Origin: Diplonema japonicum
Lineage: Eukaryota > Euglenozoa > Diplonemea > Diplonemida > Diplonemidae
Assembly: GCA_964019335.1 (NCBI GenBank)
Contig: OZ025663.1
Span: 282,001-346,000 of the forward strand
Length of the DNA stretch: 64,000 nt
Direction of reading: 5' to 3'
Both the position numbers and the translations under genes were made by a program. The notes below the pieces were generated by a model. It did no database searches, was not told the DNA's origin, and saw nothing but the letters and a program-made list of their open reading frames with translations. This document shows positions 28,804 through 37,937 of this stretch, piece after piece (position 1 is the stretch's first letter; each line of letters begins with the position of its first letter).

Positions 28804-29574
28804 AATAAACAAACGTTTTACCGACCGCCTCATTTGATGAACCACCAAAACCAGCCGCATCATTATGCCCAGCCGCAAATATTGCAACAGCAACAGCAGC
28901 ACCGTTGGGTGGCAGCACCGCCGCCGCCGCCGCCACCAGCTAATGCACACAATCCTTATGAGGCACCTATTTACCATGCGCAACCTGTACTGAGCATTAT
29001 GCAGTATCCGGCATACCATGCTCCTCCACACCCGGTTCACCAACATCAGCACCACCACCATCATCACCAGCACCAGGTGTCTTTGGAAGAAAATGAAATG
29101 TGGGGACAAAGAACATACCACATTTGTTACGGTAGACAAGAAGACGCTAGTGACGGCAGTATACCCGAAGGCCTGTTCAGATCGGACGGGGAGGTCACTG
29201 ATGACTACGAGGTGCTTCTTGAGCTCGATAAGCACAAGGTTCAGGTTGGTGTCTCTGATACCCAAATGGAACTGGAAATGGTTGGGATCGATGCGGGAGA
29301 CGTGTGTCTAAAGGGCGAGATGTGTTCGATTTGCCATGATACTTATGAGGAGGCTTGCGAGGAGGTGTCCCGTCTGCCGTGTTCTCATTTCTATCACAGT
29401 GCGTGCATTAAAACTTGGCTTCGCTGCAATACACGGTGCCCGGTGTGCAATTGGGATTCGTGGGCAGGCGGGAAGACCATCATAAATACCTCACCGGCAC
29501 GATCCCCGATCCTGAGCTCTTTTGACTATTTTGATGATGATGATGATGACGATGATCTTGATGAAGAATGGTGA
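28504..29574 (+). CDS. CCCH zinc finger and RING-H2 protein
   Basis: About 356 residues from 28504; the ATG at 28513 is an equally good start, because an acceptor-like GAG falls between the two. A CCCH finger is at about residues 22-43, with spacing C-x8-C-x5-C-x3-H, usually an RNA-binding unit. A Gln tract of about 17 coded by CAA repeats lies near 84-100. Pro-rich, His-rich (HHHHHHQH) and Gln-rich linkers follow. At 273-316 sits a RING-H2 (CSICHDTYEE..LPCSHFYHSACIKTW..CPVC), the E2-binding module of ubiquitin ligases. The tail is poly-Asp. The pairing suggests an RNA-linked E3 ligase. Domain calls are firm, targets unknown. Confidence 0.88.
28749..28803 (+). repeat. CAA trinucleotide repeat coding poly-Gln
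   Basis: About 17 in-frame CAA units within the CCCH/RING gene. Confidence 0.95.
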
Positions 29575-29604
29575 AGCATTAACAAAAAAAAAAAAAAAAG
29601 AATG

Positions 29605-29636
<32 letters not shown>

Positions 29637-30857
29637 TTTCACTCGTGTTTCCTTCTCTTTGTTCCATACCCTCCCTACTTTTCCCCATCCCACCAACAAA
29701 GGGGGGGAAGCATTTCCCCACCTTCCACTCCGCCTTGTTCCATACCCATATGTATGCCTATTTTTTTTTCTCTTTTTTTTTCCTTTCATACATGTGAACC
29801 CCCCCCCCCCCCCCCCCCCCAGAAGAAATTTCAGGGAAAAAGCAAACAAAAATGGGGACGGCCTTCCCCCCCCCCTTTTTTTTGCGTTTACTTTTTTTTA
29901 ACATCTGCAATTTTGTCACTCGCAAACTTTGTCCCCCCCCCATTTTTCTTCTGGGGAAGAACTCATTATGTGTATGCTTGTATCACTGCTTATTTTTATC
30001 CTCCTCTCTCCCTCTCTTTCCTCTTCTTTTCTTTCCTGATGATGATTGCGTCTGTGAAACATAGGGAAAAAAAAAAGGAGGGAAAAAAAAAAAGAGAAAA
30101 TGTGGGTTTAAAAAAATGAAATGAAACGGGAGGGGAAAAAAAAAAGAAAACAAAGGGGGTACTTTCCAAAATGGAAAGAGAAAAGCCCCTACTTTCGTAC
30201 CTGGTGCGAACTTTTTTTTTCTTCTTCCTTTTCCATCTTTCCCTCCTTCCCCCCAATGAGCAAATGACTCCACTGATAGACCAGCAATGTAACAGTTCGC
30301 TTGAGAAGGGAAAAAAAAAAGGGCGGGAAAAAAAAAAAAAAAAAAAAAAAAAACAAAAAAAAACAAAAAAAGAAATACAATGAGAGCCGTTGCATGACAT
30401 GCCTAGCCGAGGCGAAGGCGGGAAAAAGAAAAAAAGGGGAAAAAAAAGGAGAAAAAAAGAAAAAAAAACGAAAAAAAAAAAAAAAAAAAACGAAAAAAAA
30501 AAAAAAAAAAAAAAAACAAAAAAAAAAAAACAAAAAAAAACTACACACCACCGCATTATTGGTTGCCAGAGATGAGCTCAGTGTTTCTTTTTTTAGAGAA
30601 AATGAGAGAAAAAAAAAGGGGGGGAAAAAGAGAAAATAAAGCACCTCAGCATGATTTCAGCTGGTTTGATTGGGGGGGGAGAGAAAAAAAAAGAAAAAAA
30701 AGAGGAGCATTCTCAATTACTCCTCGATAATCTGTAAGATTAGGAACATGCCTGTCATAAGTGCCATTCTCCACATTTCCACCCATTTGGGCAAGTTAGC
30801 CAAAAAGCTCCACCCATTTTAAAAAAAGAAGAAAAAGAAAAAAGGAAAAAAAGAACG

Positions 30858-30892
<35 letters not shown>

Positions 30893-31070
30893 AAAAAGAG
30901 AACCCTCAGACAGGGTGACTTTTGTTATCCCTGAAATGTTGTTTTCTCGAGAGAAAGAAAAAAAAATCCTGAAACCTCGCCGAGAGCAACTTGGTTCTCT
31001 CGCCAGTGTTCAGAGTCACTCACAAAGCAGATGGTGCACCATTAGCATGCAGATTTGTAGAGGGAAAAAA

Positions 31071-31114
<44 letters not shown>

Positions 31115-31347
31115 AGGAACAACACACAACAATATAAGGAGAAACACAGGCCCCCTTTATTGTGTGAAATTCTCTTCAGTGTGTTTCTCTGACGAGAACA
31201 AAAGGAGGGGAAAAAAAATTTTTTTTTTGTCTTGCCTGAGCATGTGTACATAGGGGAGGAGGTGGTTTTTCTCTACTTTCCCATTTTCCCATATTCCCCC
31301 CCGTTCGTCTGGGACTCTGTTCTAAGTGCCAACCCAGAAAGAAAAAG
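29575..31347 (+). other. Long homopolymer-rich gap
   Basis: No gene supported. It has A-runs of 20-40 nt (30860-30890, 31073-31113), T-runs and C-runs, and A-rich low-complexity DNA at 30300-30540. Frames here are homopolymer artefacts. Confidence 0.6.
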
Positions 31348-31420
31348 TGGAGATGGAGGGCATCGATCCCTCTACCTCTCGCATGCTAAGCGAGCGCTCT
31401 ACCATTTGAGCTACACCCCC
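31348..31420 (-). tRNA. tRNA-Ala(AGC)
   Basis: A 73-nt cloverleaf on the - strand, read from 31420 down. The acceptor stem GGGGGTG pairs with CATCTCC (two G-U pairs), discriminator A. The D arm is AGCTCAAATGGTAGAGC, the anticodon stem CTCGC/GCGAG closes loop TTAGCAT with anticodon AGC, and the T arm holds GGATCGATGCC. TTTTT follows downstream on the same strand (31346-31342), a Pol III stop. It is the only supported gene against the general direction. Confidence 0.93.
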
Positions 31421-32519
31421 GTGTCGATCAGCAAGCCACTTGTCAGTAGTATCCTGTGGGTTCTACTAAATTACGGGGCAAACACTGTTCTTTCTCTGAT
31501 TCACCCTCTTACTCTTTCCACGCCGTTCGACACGAACCACTCATACACACACAGAGCATTATATTATTTCCCCCTTTTTTTTTTCTAGAGTATAGCAAAC
31601 AACCCCCCCCCCCCCCCCCCCTCATCTCTTTTTTTATTTCTTTATTTCTTTTGGGAGAGGGTGAGGATTTTCGTAGATTCCTGAACTGTAAATATTACAG
31701 TGACCGCAGGTTTGGTTGCAAGAAAACTTTTTTATGTTAGTCAGGAATGCAAATAAATGAAATGTTGGCACAGAATACTTTTCAGGGGCAGCAAGACCAA
31801 GTGCCCTCTCGTTGCCATTAGTAGCAGCAATGGGTGACAGTAACCTTTTGTCTTCTGAAAAGTTTTGTCAGCAGGGTAGGAGGCCACCCTACCTCTTTTA
31901 ACATGGGGACAATCCCCCTCCCCCTTTTTTTTCCAAGCACACAACGCAACACCCCCCTTGATGAAACAAATAAGGAAATGGAAATAAAAAAGAAGAATAA
32001 GGGAAAGAAGAAGAAAAGAGGACCCTCCACCCCTTGTATCATGTGAGAGCTTTACTTGACTTACGCAAGGCGTTTCTCGACCCCCACCCCGTCTCTTCTC
32101 CTATGGTTTCTTCTTCCCCTTCTTCTCCTCGCTTAACAGCGCGTGATTTTTTTTCTTTAGATTGGTGAGACAAAAGAGAGAGTGAGATCCCTTTTCTTTC
32201 CAAATAAGAAAGAAAAAGAAGAGAAAAAGCTTCCATTTCCCCCTCTTTCCACTACCACCCCCCTTCTTTTTTTACTTGTTTCTCTCTCTCTCTCTCTCTC
32301 TCTCCCCCCCCCTTTTTTTCATTTATTTACCAACCCATCTCTCTTTTTTCCACCTTACTGTAAAACCGATAAAGGTCGAACTCTATCGGGGTTTTTCCAG
32401 TATCTTATCTTTATTTCCCCTTTCTCCCTGAACGGTTTTCATGTTGGGGATTCGTATTACTGAAGAATAAAAGAAAAAAGGAAGGAAAAAACCGAAACAG
32501 AGAAAAGCAAAAGATAAAA
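31421..32519 (+). other. Intergenic, nothing recognised
   Basis: No convincing gene. It includes a C-run at 31604-31621, a TC microsatellite at 32281-32304 and A/G-rich stretches. Confidence 0.5.
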
Positions 32520-34402
32520 ATGGGAGGCCAAGATGGGGCAGTTAAGCGCAGGTCAGCGAGCACCGGGGCGATGCGAAGGGGAAGCAGGGGGCTCACAATT
32601 GACACTCAGTATGTAACGAGATTCTTGGGGGGAAAAAAAAAAGGTACACCGTGTCGCCCAAGAGGAGAATCAGGAGACTTGTGCTCGGGCCTGGTCAGGA
32701 CCACCCAGGTGCGGACAACGTTTACATTGCACCGCAGCGTGAGGCAGACCCCAACGACCCTCGGTTCACACAGCCCGCGAGAGGGAAGAAAAAGGCATAC
32801 GGCACAGCACAGCGCGCCATGTCGCCCCTTCCCAAGGGAGGCGACGTGGTGACACGCGCGCTGGTCAAACGGAAGGTCCCTAAAAACACCTCCGAAATGC
32901 TCCAACACCAAGACGCGGAGTGCGGGTACGACCCTTCTGCGGTCGCTGCCGCACCTGCCAAAAGAAAGCTCGTCACGACCAAGATTACAAGCCTCAACCG
33001 CATGGAGGGCGAGCCCCTCGGTCTGACCATCGACGAGAACCTTGTCGTCACCAACGTGGTGGAAGGAACCGTTGCGCATAGGGCAGGCCTCAGAGCCGGC
33101 ACAAAGCTCTCCACTGTGGACGGGCAGAGGGTCGCCACACAGGACGACGCCATCGACGCCCTCCGGAACTCACGCGGTGACAGCGTTCGTGTCGGGCTAC
33201 AGAACGGCGGGTCCTCTCAGAGTATGAAGCAGGAGGGTGTCGTGGCGGGCATCCAGACCAACTATGAAAAGGGCAACCGTCGCACCAAACGAGCAGATCC
33301 CACAAAGGATATCTCGCGCGACGCACCCTTCGCAGGCAATCCCATCCCCACCCCCATCCCCCGCCCCGTTGGCCTCGGCCCCCCCGGACTCGGGCCACAA
33401 GCAGAACCCTGGGGTGAGACCTCTGCCATCGCCGAGTCGCCCATGGGATACGACTCCTTTAAACCCAACACGTACATCCCTGAGAGGCTGCAAGGCACGC
33501 CTGTCCGGAAGCACAGCAACATGACGTCGTACGAAGTGGCAGAGACGAGGGGCGAGGTGACGCCCAATGGGGAGTGGGAGGCACCCACCACAGAGAAGTA
33601 CAGGAGCGGCAAGGTGCAGATGAAGGACAGAGTCGAGCGGAAGAACGGCGATATCCTTGTGTATGTTATAGTAAAGCATCACCCACCCCCACCACAGGAA
33701 CAATATGACAGAGGGCCCCATGACACCGAGGAGGGGGAGGGGGCCGTCGCCATCGGCGTTCAGGTCGCCTGCTGCAGGGCCGCCTATGGGGGATGAGCTG
33801 GCGAAGGCGCAGGGGAAAAGGTGCGAAACGACTGGGGGGTTGAATCCAGAACTGCTGTCGTTCCCGATGAAGAGGGAGCAGCAGGGAGGGAGCATCTCTG
33901 TGTCCGAGAGGCGTGCCATGACGCCGACGAGGTACCGTAACACGCCCGAGGGGCACGGGGACATCATCGGGGCAACATACGGACGGGGCGACAAGCCGTC
34001 GCCTAGGGGACGCATGCAGACCACGTCTCATGACTTCCTGCTGCCTAAGGTGCGCCCGAGGTCCTTCACACCCACTGCACGGCACCAAGTGGCGTCCCCC
34101 GCGCCATCTGACATCTTTAACACAGGCACAGACACGGGCACGTGCAAGGACGTGCGTGACCACCGCCGCTCATCGCAAGCACGCGGTCTGTCCCCTCGGA
34201 ATGTGTCAAGCGTGAATCTCACTCACCAGACCGCACCCAGCCCTATGACGGTATGACAAAAAAAAAAAAAAAAAAGAATGGAAAAAAACAGCCTCGCACC
34301 CCCAACTACGACGCATCCACACCCCGCCGCGGTCGTGGCTGTGGTTCCATGGCACCTGCACTGCCTCATTCTGGGTACACTCCATGGGGAGACCGCGAGT
34401 GA
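32520..34402 (+). CDS. PDZ domain protein, four exons
   Basis: Exons 32520-32608, 32644-33660, 33698-34250 and 34292-34402 give 589 residues. All three introns have GTATG donors and each is required to keep frame. A PDZ domain at about residues 152-215 contains EPLGLTIDENLVVTNVVEGT, AHRAGLRAGTKLSTVDGQRV and DDAIDALRN. Its carboxylate-binding loop is LGLTI, so it should bind C-terminal peptides of partners. The rest is basic, Pro/Ser/Thr/Arg-rich and probably disordered, with recurrent SPKR, TPRRGRG and RPRSFTP motifs that look like proline-directed phosphosites. The last exon adds TPRRGRGCGSM and YTPWGDRE. Likely a cytoskeletal or scaffold protein. Confidence 0.85.
32609..32643 (+). other. 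Cis-intron, 35 nt, A-run before AG
   Basis: GTATGT donor; a G-run and an A-run lead into the terminal AG. It splits a Gln codon after two bases. Shortest intron in the window. Confidence 0.85.
33661..33697 (+). other. Cis-intron, 37 nt
   Basis: GTATGT donor, CCACCACAG acceptor with a C-rich tract. It joins DIL to VNNMTEGPM. Confidence 0.85.
34251..34291 (+). other. Cis-intron, 41 nt, A-rich
   Basis: GTATGA donor, long A-run, AAACAG acceptor. Phase 0. Confidence 0.85.
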
Positions 34403-35371
34403 TTTTTTTTGCCCTCCCTTCTTTTCTTCCCATTCATGATAGTGTTTCTTTTTTTTTTTCTTCTTCTTTCTCATTCCTCCCTTTCCCCTTCCTCTTCCCT
34501 CCTTAATCCCGTTGGTACGATAAGGGGGGGCGTCGGGGGTTGTTATTGTACTCTCTTTCTCCTCTCACTGTATTGCGTTTTCCCTTCCAAAAAAAAAAAA
34601 AAAAAAGTATCTTTCCACGAACTACGCCTTGTCTGCAAGAAGAAGGGTCCCCCCCCCCCCCCCCCCCCCCCCCCCGATTCTGAATGGTGAGTGGAGAACT
34701 CTTAAAAAAGAAAAAAGAAGAAAAAAAAAGAAGAAACGAAGGACAGTTTCGCATTTCGTGCAATTACCGAAAATTCGTTCCCCCTCTTTTCCCTCCTTTT
34801 TTTTTTTTTTTTTTTTTTAATTTAAATAAAAAGTTGCGCCCTCATCCCCCTTTTCCTGATTAAAGCTTCTCAGTAGTGGCTTTACACAGGCAGCTAAAAG
34901 TTTTATTTCATTTTTTTTCTTGTTTATTCCCCCCTAATCTTGTACATGCATCGAAGTGCTAAGTGCTTCTTCCTGTTTTTTTTTTTCTTCTACCTTTTCT
35001 TCTTAGATTCCTTTGTGTCCCTTCCCTAATTTGAGCAAAATGATAACTAGAGCCTGCCGTTTTTTTTTTCTTTTTATTTTTCTTTTTTGCGCCGAGCCTT
35101 TAGCGAGCCCAAAGATCGACACGCTTTAAACCCCTTTTAAAAAGAAAAAAAGAAAAGAAAAAAGAAAACTCATATTGTCTTATGCCTATTCTCCCTCCCC
35201 CATTGTTGTTGTTGTTAAAAAAAAAAGGAAGAAAATGTTTTTTTTTTTTCTTTTCTTTTTTCTTTTTTTTTTTTTCTTCTCCTTCTGGTTTATTCTTCTC
35301 AGCGGTCTCCCGTACACGAAAAAGAAGAAAAAAAAGGGAGAAAGAAGAGAAAAAAAAAAAAGAAGAAAAAA
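34403..35371 (+). other. Intergenic, homopolymer-rich
   Basis: No gene seen. C-run of about 26 nt at 34649-34674, several T-runs, and a T-rich tract at 35230-35300 with TTCTCAG at about 35302, a possible acceptor for the next gene. Confidence 0.5.
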
Positions 35372-35899
35372 ATGTTACAAATTATAAGAATGGAAACATG
35401 GAAAAGTGTAGGAAGAAGGAGCATCCATGAAGCAAGGAAGGTCCAACAGAAACAGAAAAATGAGGGGAGAGCTAAAAGTGAGAGACCGGAGAACCCCGAG
35501 GCTAAGGTGCAATTTGTAGGGTTTGCAGAATGGAACCGTGATGGAAGGTTGGCACACAGCGTGCAGGACAGCAAAATGGATGAGGCCTGCCAGAAAAATT
35601 TCGGGGCCAATGCTCGTGCGGCCACTTGGGTAGAATATCAGCAAAATCTTATTAAAAACCTCCCACCCAGCAACGGGTCTGATTTGTGGCTGCACTTCAC
35701 TGGCCAGGAAGGCACCGGCCTCGACAATGGGATGGGGTACCAATGGAAGAAGTGTATCTGGCGAAACAAACTGCTAGACGGGACCTTCACAGAAGACTCC
35801 TGCTCTGCTAGGTATTCTTTTTAATAATTAATTTAGTCTCTCTCTCACCCACACAGCATCTGCTCTGCCGTTGCCGTCCAGCCCATTCCGCGACTTTGA
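35372..35899 (+). CDS. Small hypothetical protein, two exons
   Basis: Exons 35372-35811 and 35857-35899 give 160 residues. It is basic and hydrophilic at the start (RRSIHEARKVQQKQKNEGRA). A more ordered half follows (VQFVGFAEWNRDGRLAHSVQ, LWLHFTGQEGTGLDNGMGYQ). Splicing replaces an intronic end with a short hydrophobic Cys-containing tail (SICSAVAVQPIPRL). No family is recognised. The next gene starts 69 nt after the stop. Start could also be the Met seven codons on. Confidence 0.6.
35812..35856 (+). other. Cis-intron, 45 nt
   Basis: GTATTC donor, a strong T/C tract (TCTCTCTCACCCACACAG) at the acceptor. It splits a Ser codon after two bases. Confidence 0.75.
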
Positions 35900-35968
35900 A
35901 GACAATGGTAGCAGCCGTTCGGTCCTTTTACAGTACTACAGAAACTTATCTTCGCCAATTCCTTCAGG

Positions 35969-37777
35969 ATGTCCTTTAGCCAAAATGGGATCGAGGAGCT
36001 AGCCTCGCTTATCTTTCGATACTTTGATAAAGACGGTGATGGGTTCTGGTGTTGGGCTGAAGTGGCGAATGCGGTGCTCGTCACGGAGGGAAGAGAAGTT
36101 GCGTACGAAGAGTTTGTGGACATGTGCAATGATGAGAGCAGAGGTCTTTCCGAGGAAGAGGTGAAGGCGCAGTACCGGAGTGACCCGGACGCCCTTGTGA
36201 AGGACGCCATCGCGGTGCGAGAGGTGGAGGGGAACCAGGACGAATTGGTGAGCTTCTACTCATGCATGAGCACGAACCTCCTTTCCCCGCTACGGACGAA
36301 GCAGGGCTTCTTAGGGATCGAAATTGCAGAGTCGCCCACTGGGGGCGGTGTGCTGGTCTCGTCAGTGGCCCCGTGCAGTCCTGCATCCCAGAAAGATATT
36401 CGCCCAAACGACCTCATCACTCAGATGAACGGTATCACACCATCTCACCCCAAAGACTTTGTCAAAGTGGCTTCTGCGCTCAACCCTGGCGATGGTGTTG
36501 GGATTGTCATTAAACGTGAACATGAAGTTAGTCATAAGGAACTCACAGCTGGCAAGAAACATGCATCATCGCCTTCTAAAGAGCCTGTAAGGAGCTCGTT
36601 AGTTGAAGGCCTCAAGAGGCTTGAGGCGCTTCGTTACTCCGGAGACATTACCGAGAGCGAGTTCAGATTGGCTAAGGTATCGCTGTTAGGCATCTCGGCA
36701 TCACCAACACCGCCTCCCCGCCCCCCGATCGCCACCCCATCGGTTGAAGTGAGGCCTGCAGTAGAAGCAGCCCCTTACGTGGTTTCGACTCCCACTATGG
36801 TGGAAGCAACTCCTACCGTGGTTTCGACTCCCACTATGGTGGAAGTAACTCCTACCGCGGTTTCGACCCTCACTATGGTGGAAGCAGCTCCTACTGTAGT
36901 CCCGACCCCTACCGTGGCCCCAACTGCCACGCCGGCATCTGTGCAGGTTACGATTTCTGAGCCCCTTGCATCCCTTCCCCACACCCCAGCTATGGCACCT
37001 ATGTCTGTATTCGTGCCCCCTGTTACATTTGCGCCCCCTGTCACACCCGTGTCGGTTTCGCAGACAAGGAACTTCAGAGCAGGCTCGCTGTCGACGCCAT
37101 GTCACCCCTCGCCGGAGTCTTTCATGGTCGCCCCATACCCCCCGAAGAACAGGCAACTGCCATTCACTCCATCTGACTTACAGCCTCCACCTCCTGAGGA
37201 CATTGTGGTACCTGTTAAGGGGGATCAACCCTATGAAACGCGGTGGCATTCTAAGAGTGCGATGTCGACGCATGCGGATCAAAACAGAGGTGTGTCGCTT
37301 CCGGTGGAAGAGGTCGCATGCAAGGTGAGGGAGGTTGTCGCGGAGGAACTGCAGCGTGCCGGCTCCATGTCGCCCACGCAGGTTGTGAACCACTATCACG
37401 TCAGCATAGAAAGCCCAAGGAAACCAGAGCCTTTGATGCCCGCAGAGCAAATATTAACACCCATCCTTACTAATATACTATGGCGGGGCACGCATGACCC
37501 TATCCCTGCTTACCGCTACCGCAACCGCCTCATTAACCTCTACGAGCGGTATCGTCCGGACAAGCTCCCTAGCGTCGTGCCCACCCTCCGCCAGTACAAA
37601 TCTCGCGAGGAGGAAGTTTTCTCCATCCTGGTTGAAAAGTACGGTCCTGAACCGACCACCGACATACTCTGCACCCCTTTACCCCCCAACTGGATACAAT
37701 CAGAAAGCCCAACGGGGGACATCTTCTACACCCACAGGTTTTCAGGCGAAAAAAAATGGCCGCGCCCTAGAATGTGA
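35969..37777 (+). CDS. EF-hand, PDZ and WW domain protein
   Basis: A 602-residue scaffold. A full EF-hand loop, DKDGDGFWCWAE, is at 20-31. A PDZ domain at about 112-185 has GFLGIEIAESPTGGGVLVSS and IRPNDLITQMNG. A short helical pair at about 211-235 (LVEGLKRLEALRYSGDITES) resembles SHOCT. Then come about five copies of a Pro-Thr-x-Val-Glu-Ala repeat (271-320). At about 510-565 the block RNRLINLYERYRPDKLPSV to LVEKYGPEP matches a motif often seen in euglenozoan and other protist proteins. A WW domain ends the chain (LPPNWIQ...GDIFYTH...KKWPRP, 570-601). The ATG lies one base after a TTCAG acceptor (35967). Role: probable Ca2+-linked scaffold. Confidence 0.88.
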   Translation: MSFSQNGIEELASLIFRYFDKDGDGFWCWAEVANAVLVTEGREVAYEEFVDMCNDESRGLSEEEVKAQYRSDPDALVKDAIAVREVEGNQDELVSFYSCMSTNLLSPLRTKQGFLGIEIAESPTGGGVLVSSVAPCSPASQKDIRPNDLITQMNGITPSHPKDFVKVASALNPGDGVGIVIKREHEVSHKELTAGKKHASSPSKEPVRSSLVEGLKRLEALRYSGDITESEFRLAKVSLLGISASPTPPPRPPIATPSVEVRPAVEAAPYVVSTPTMVEATPTVVSTPTMVEVTPTAVSTLTMVEAAPTVVPTPTVAPTATPASVQVTISEPLASLPHTPAMAPMSVFVPPVTFAPPVTPVSVSQTRNFRAGSLSTPCHPSPESFMVAPYPPKNRQLPFTPSDLQPPPPEDIVVPVKGDQPYETRWHSKSAMSTHADQNRGVSLPVEEVACKVREVVAEELQRAGSMSPTQVVNHYHVSIESPRKPEPLMPAEQILTPILTNILWRGTHDPIPAYRYRNRLINLYERYRPDKLPSVVPTLRQYKSREEEVFSILVEKYGPEPTTDILCTPLPPNWIQSESPTGDIFYTHRFSGEKKWPRPRM

Positions 37778-37810
37778 TATTGTACAGTTTATCTTTTTTT
37801 TTTTTTCCCA

Positions 37811-37850
37811 AGGGCGGCCCTCCATGAGGGGGTTTGTCCTGCACTTTGAG
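37811..37850 (+). repeat. 40-nt dispersed repeat, copy 1
   Basis: Matches 46843-46882 with one difference. Both copies run from AGGGCGGCCC to GCACTTTGAG and are followed by a T-run. Here the T-run leads to the acceptor CCCCAG at 37896, before VPS15. Confidence 0.85.
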
Positions 37851-37937
37851 TTTTTTTTTTTTTTTTTTTTTTTTTTCTGTAACCCACCATCCCCAGGGTT
37901 AAAGGGGTTCCGAGGGGGGAAAAAAAAAGGGTAAAAA

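Noticed and set aside
30300-30640. Long Lys-rich and Phe-rich frames in A-rich DNA
   Set aside because: They are homopolymer translations with no ordinary codon use, as in most gaps of this window.
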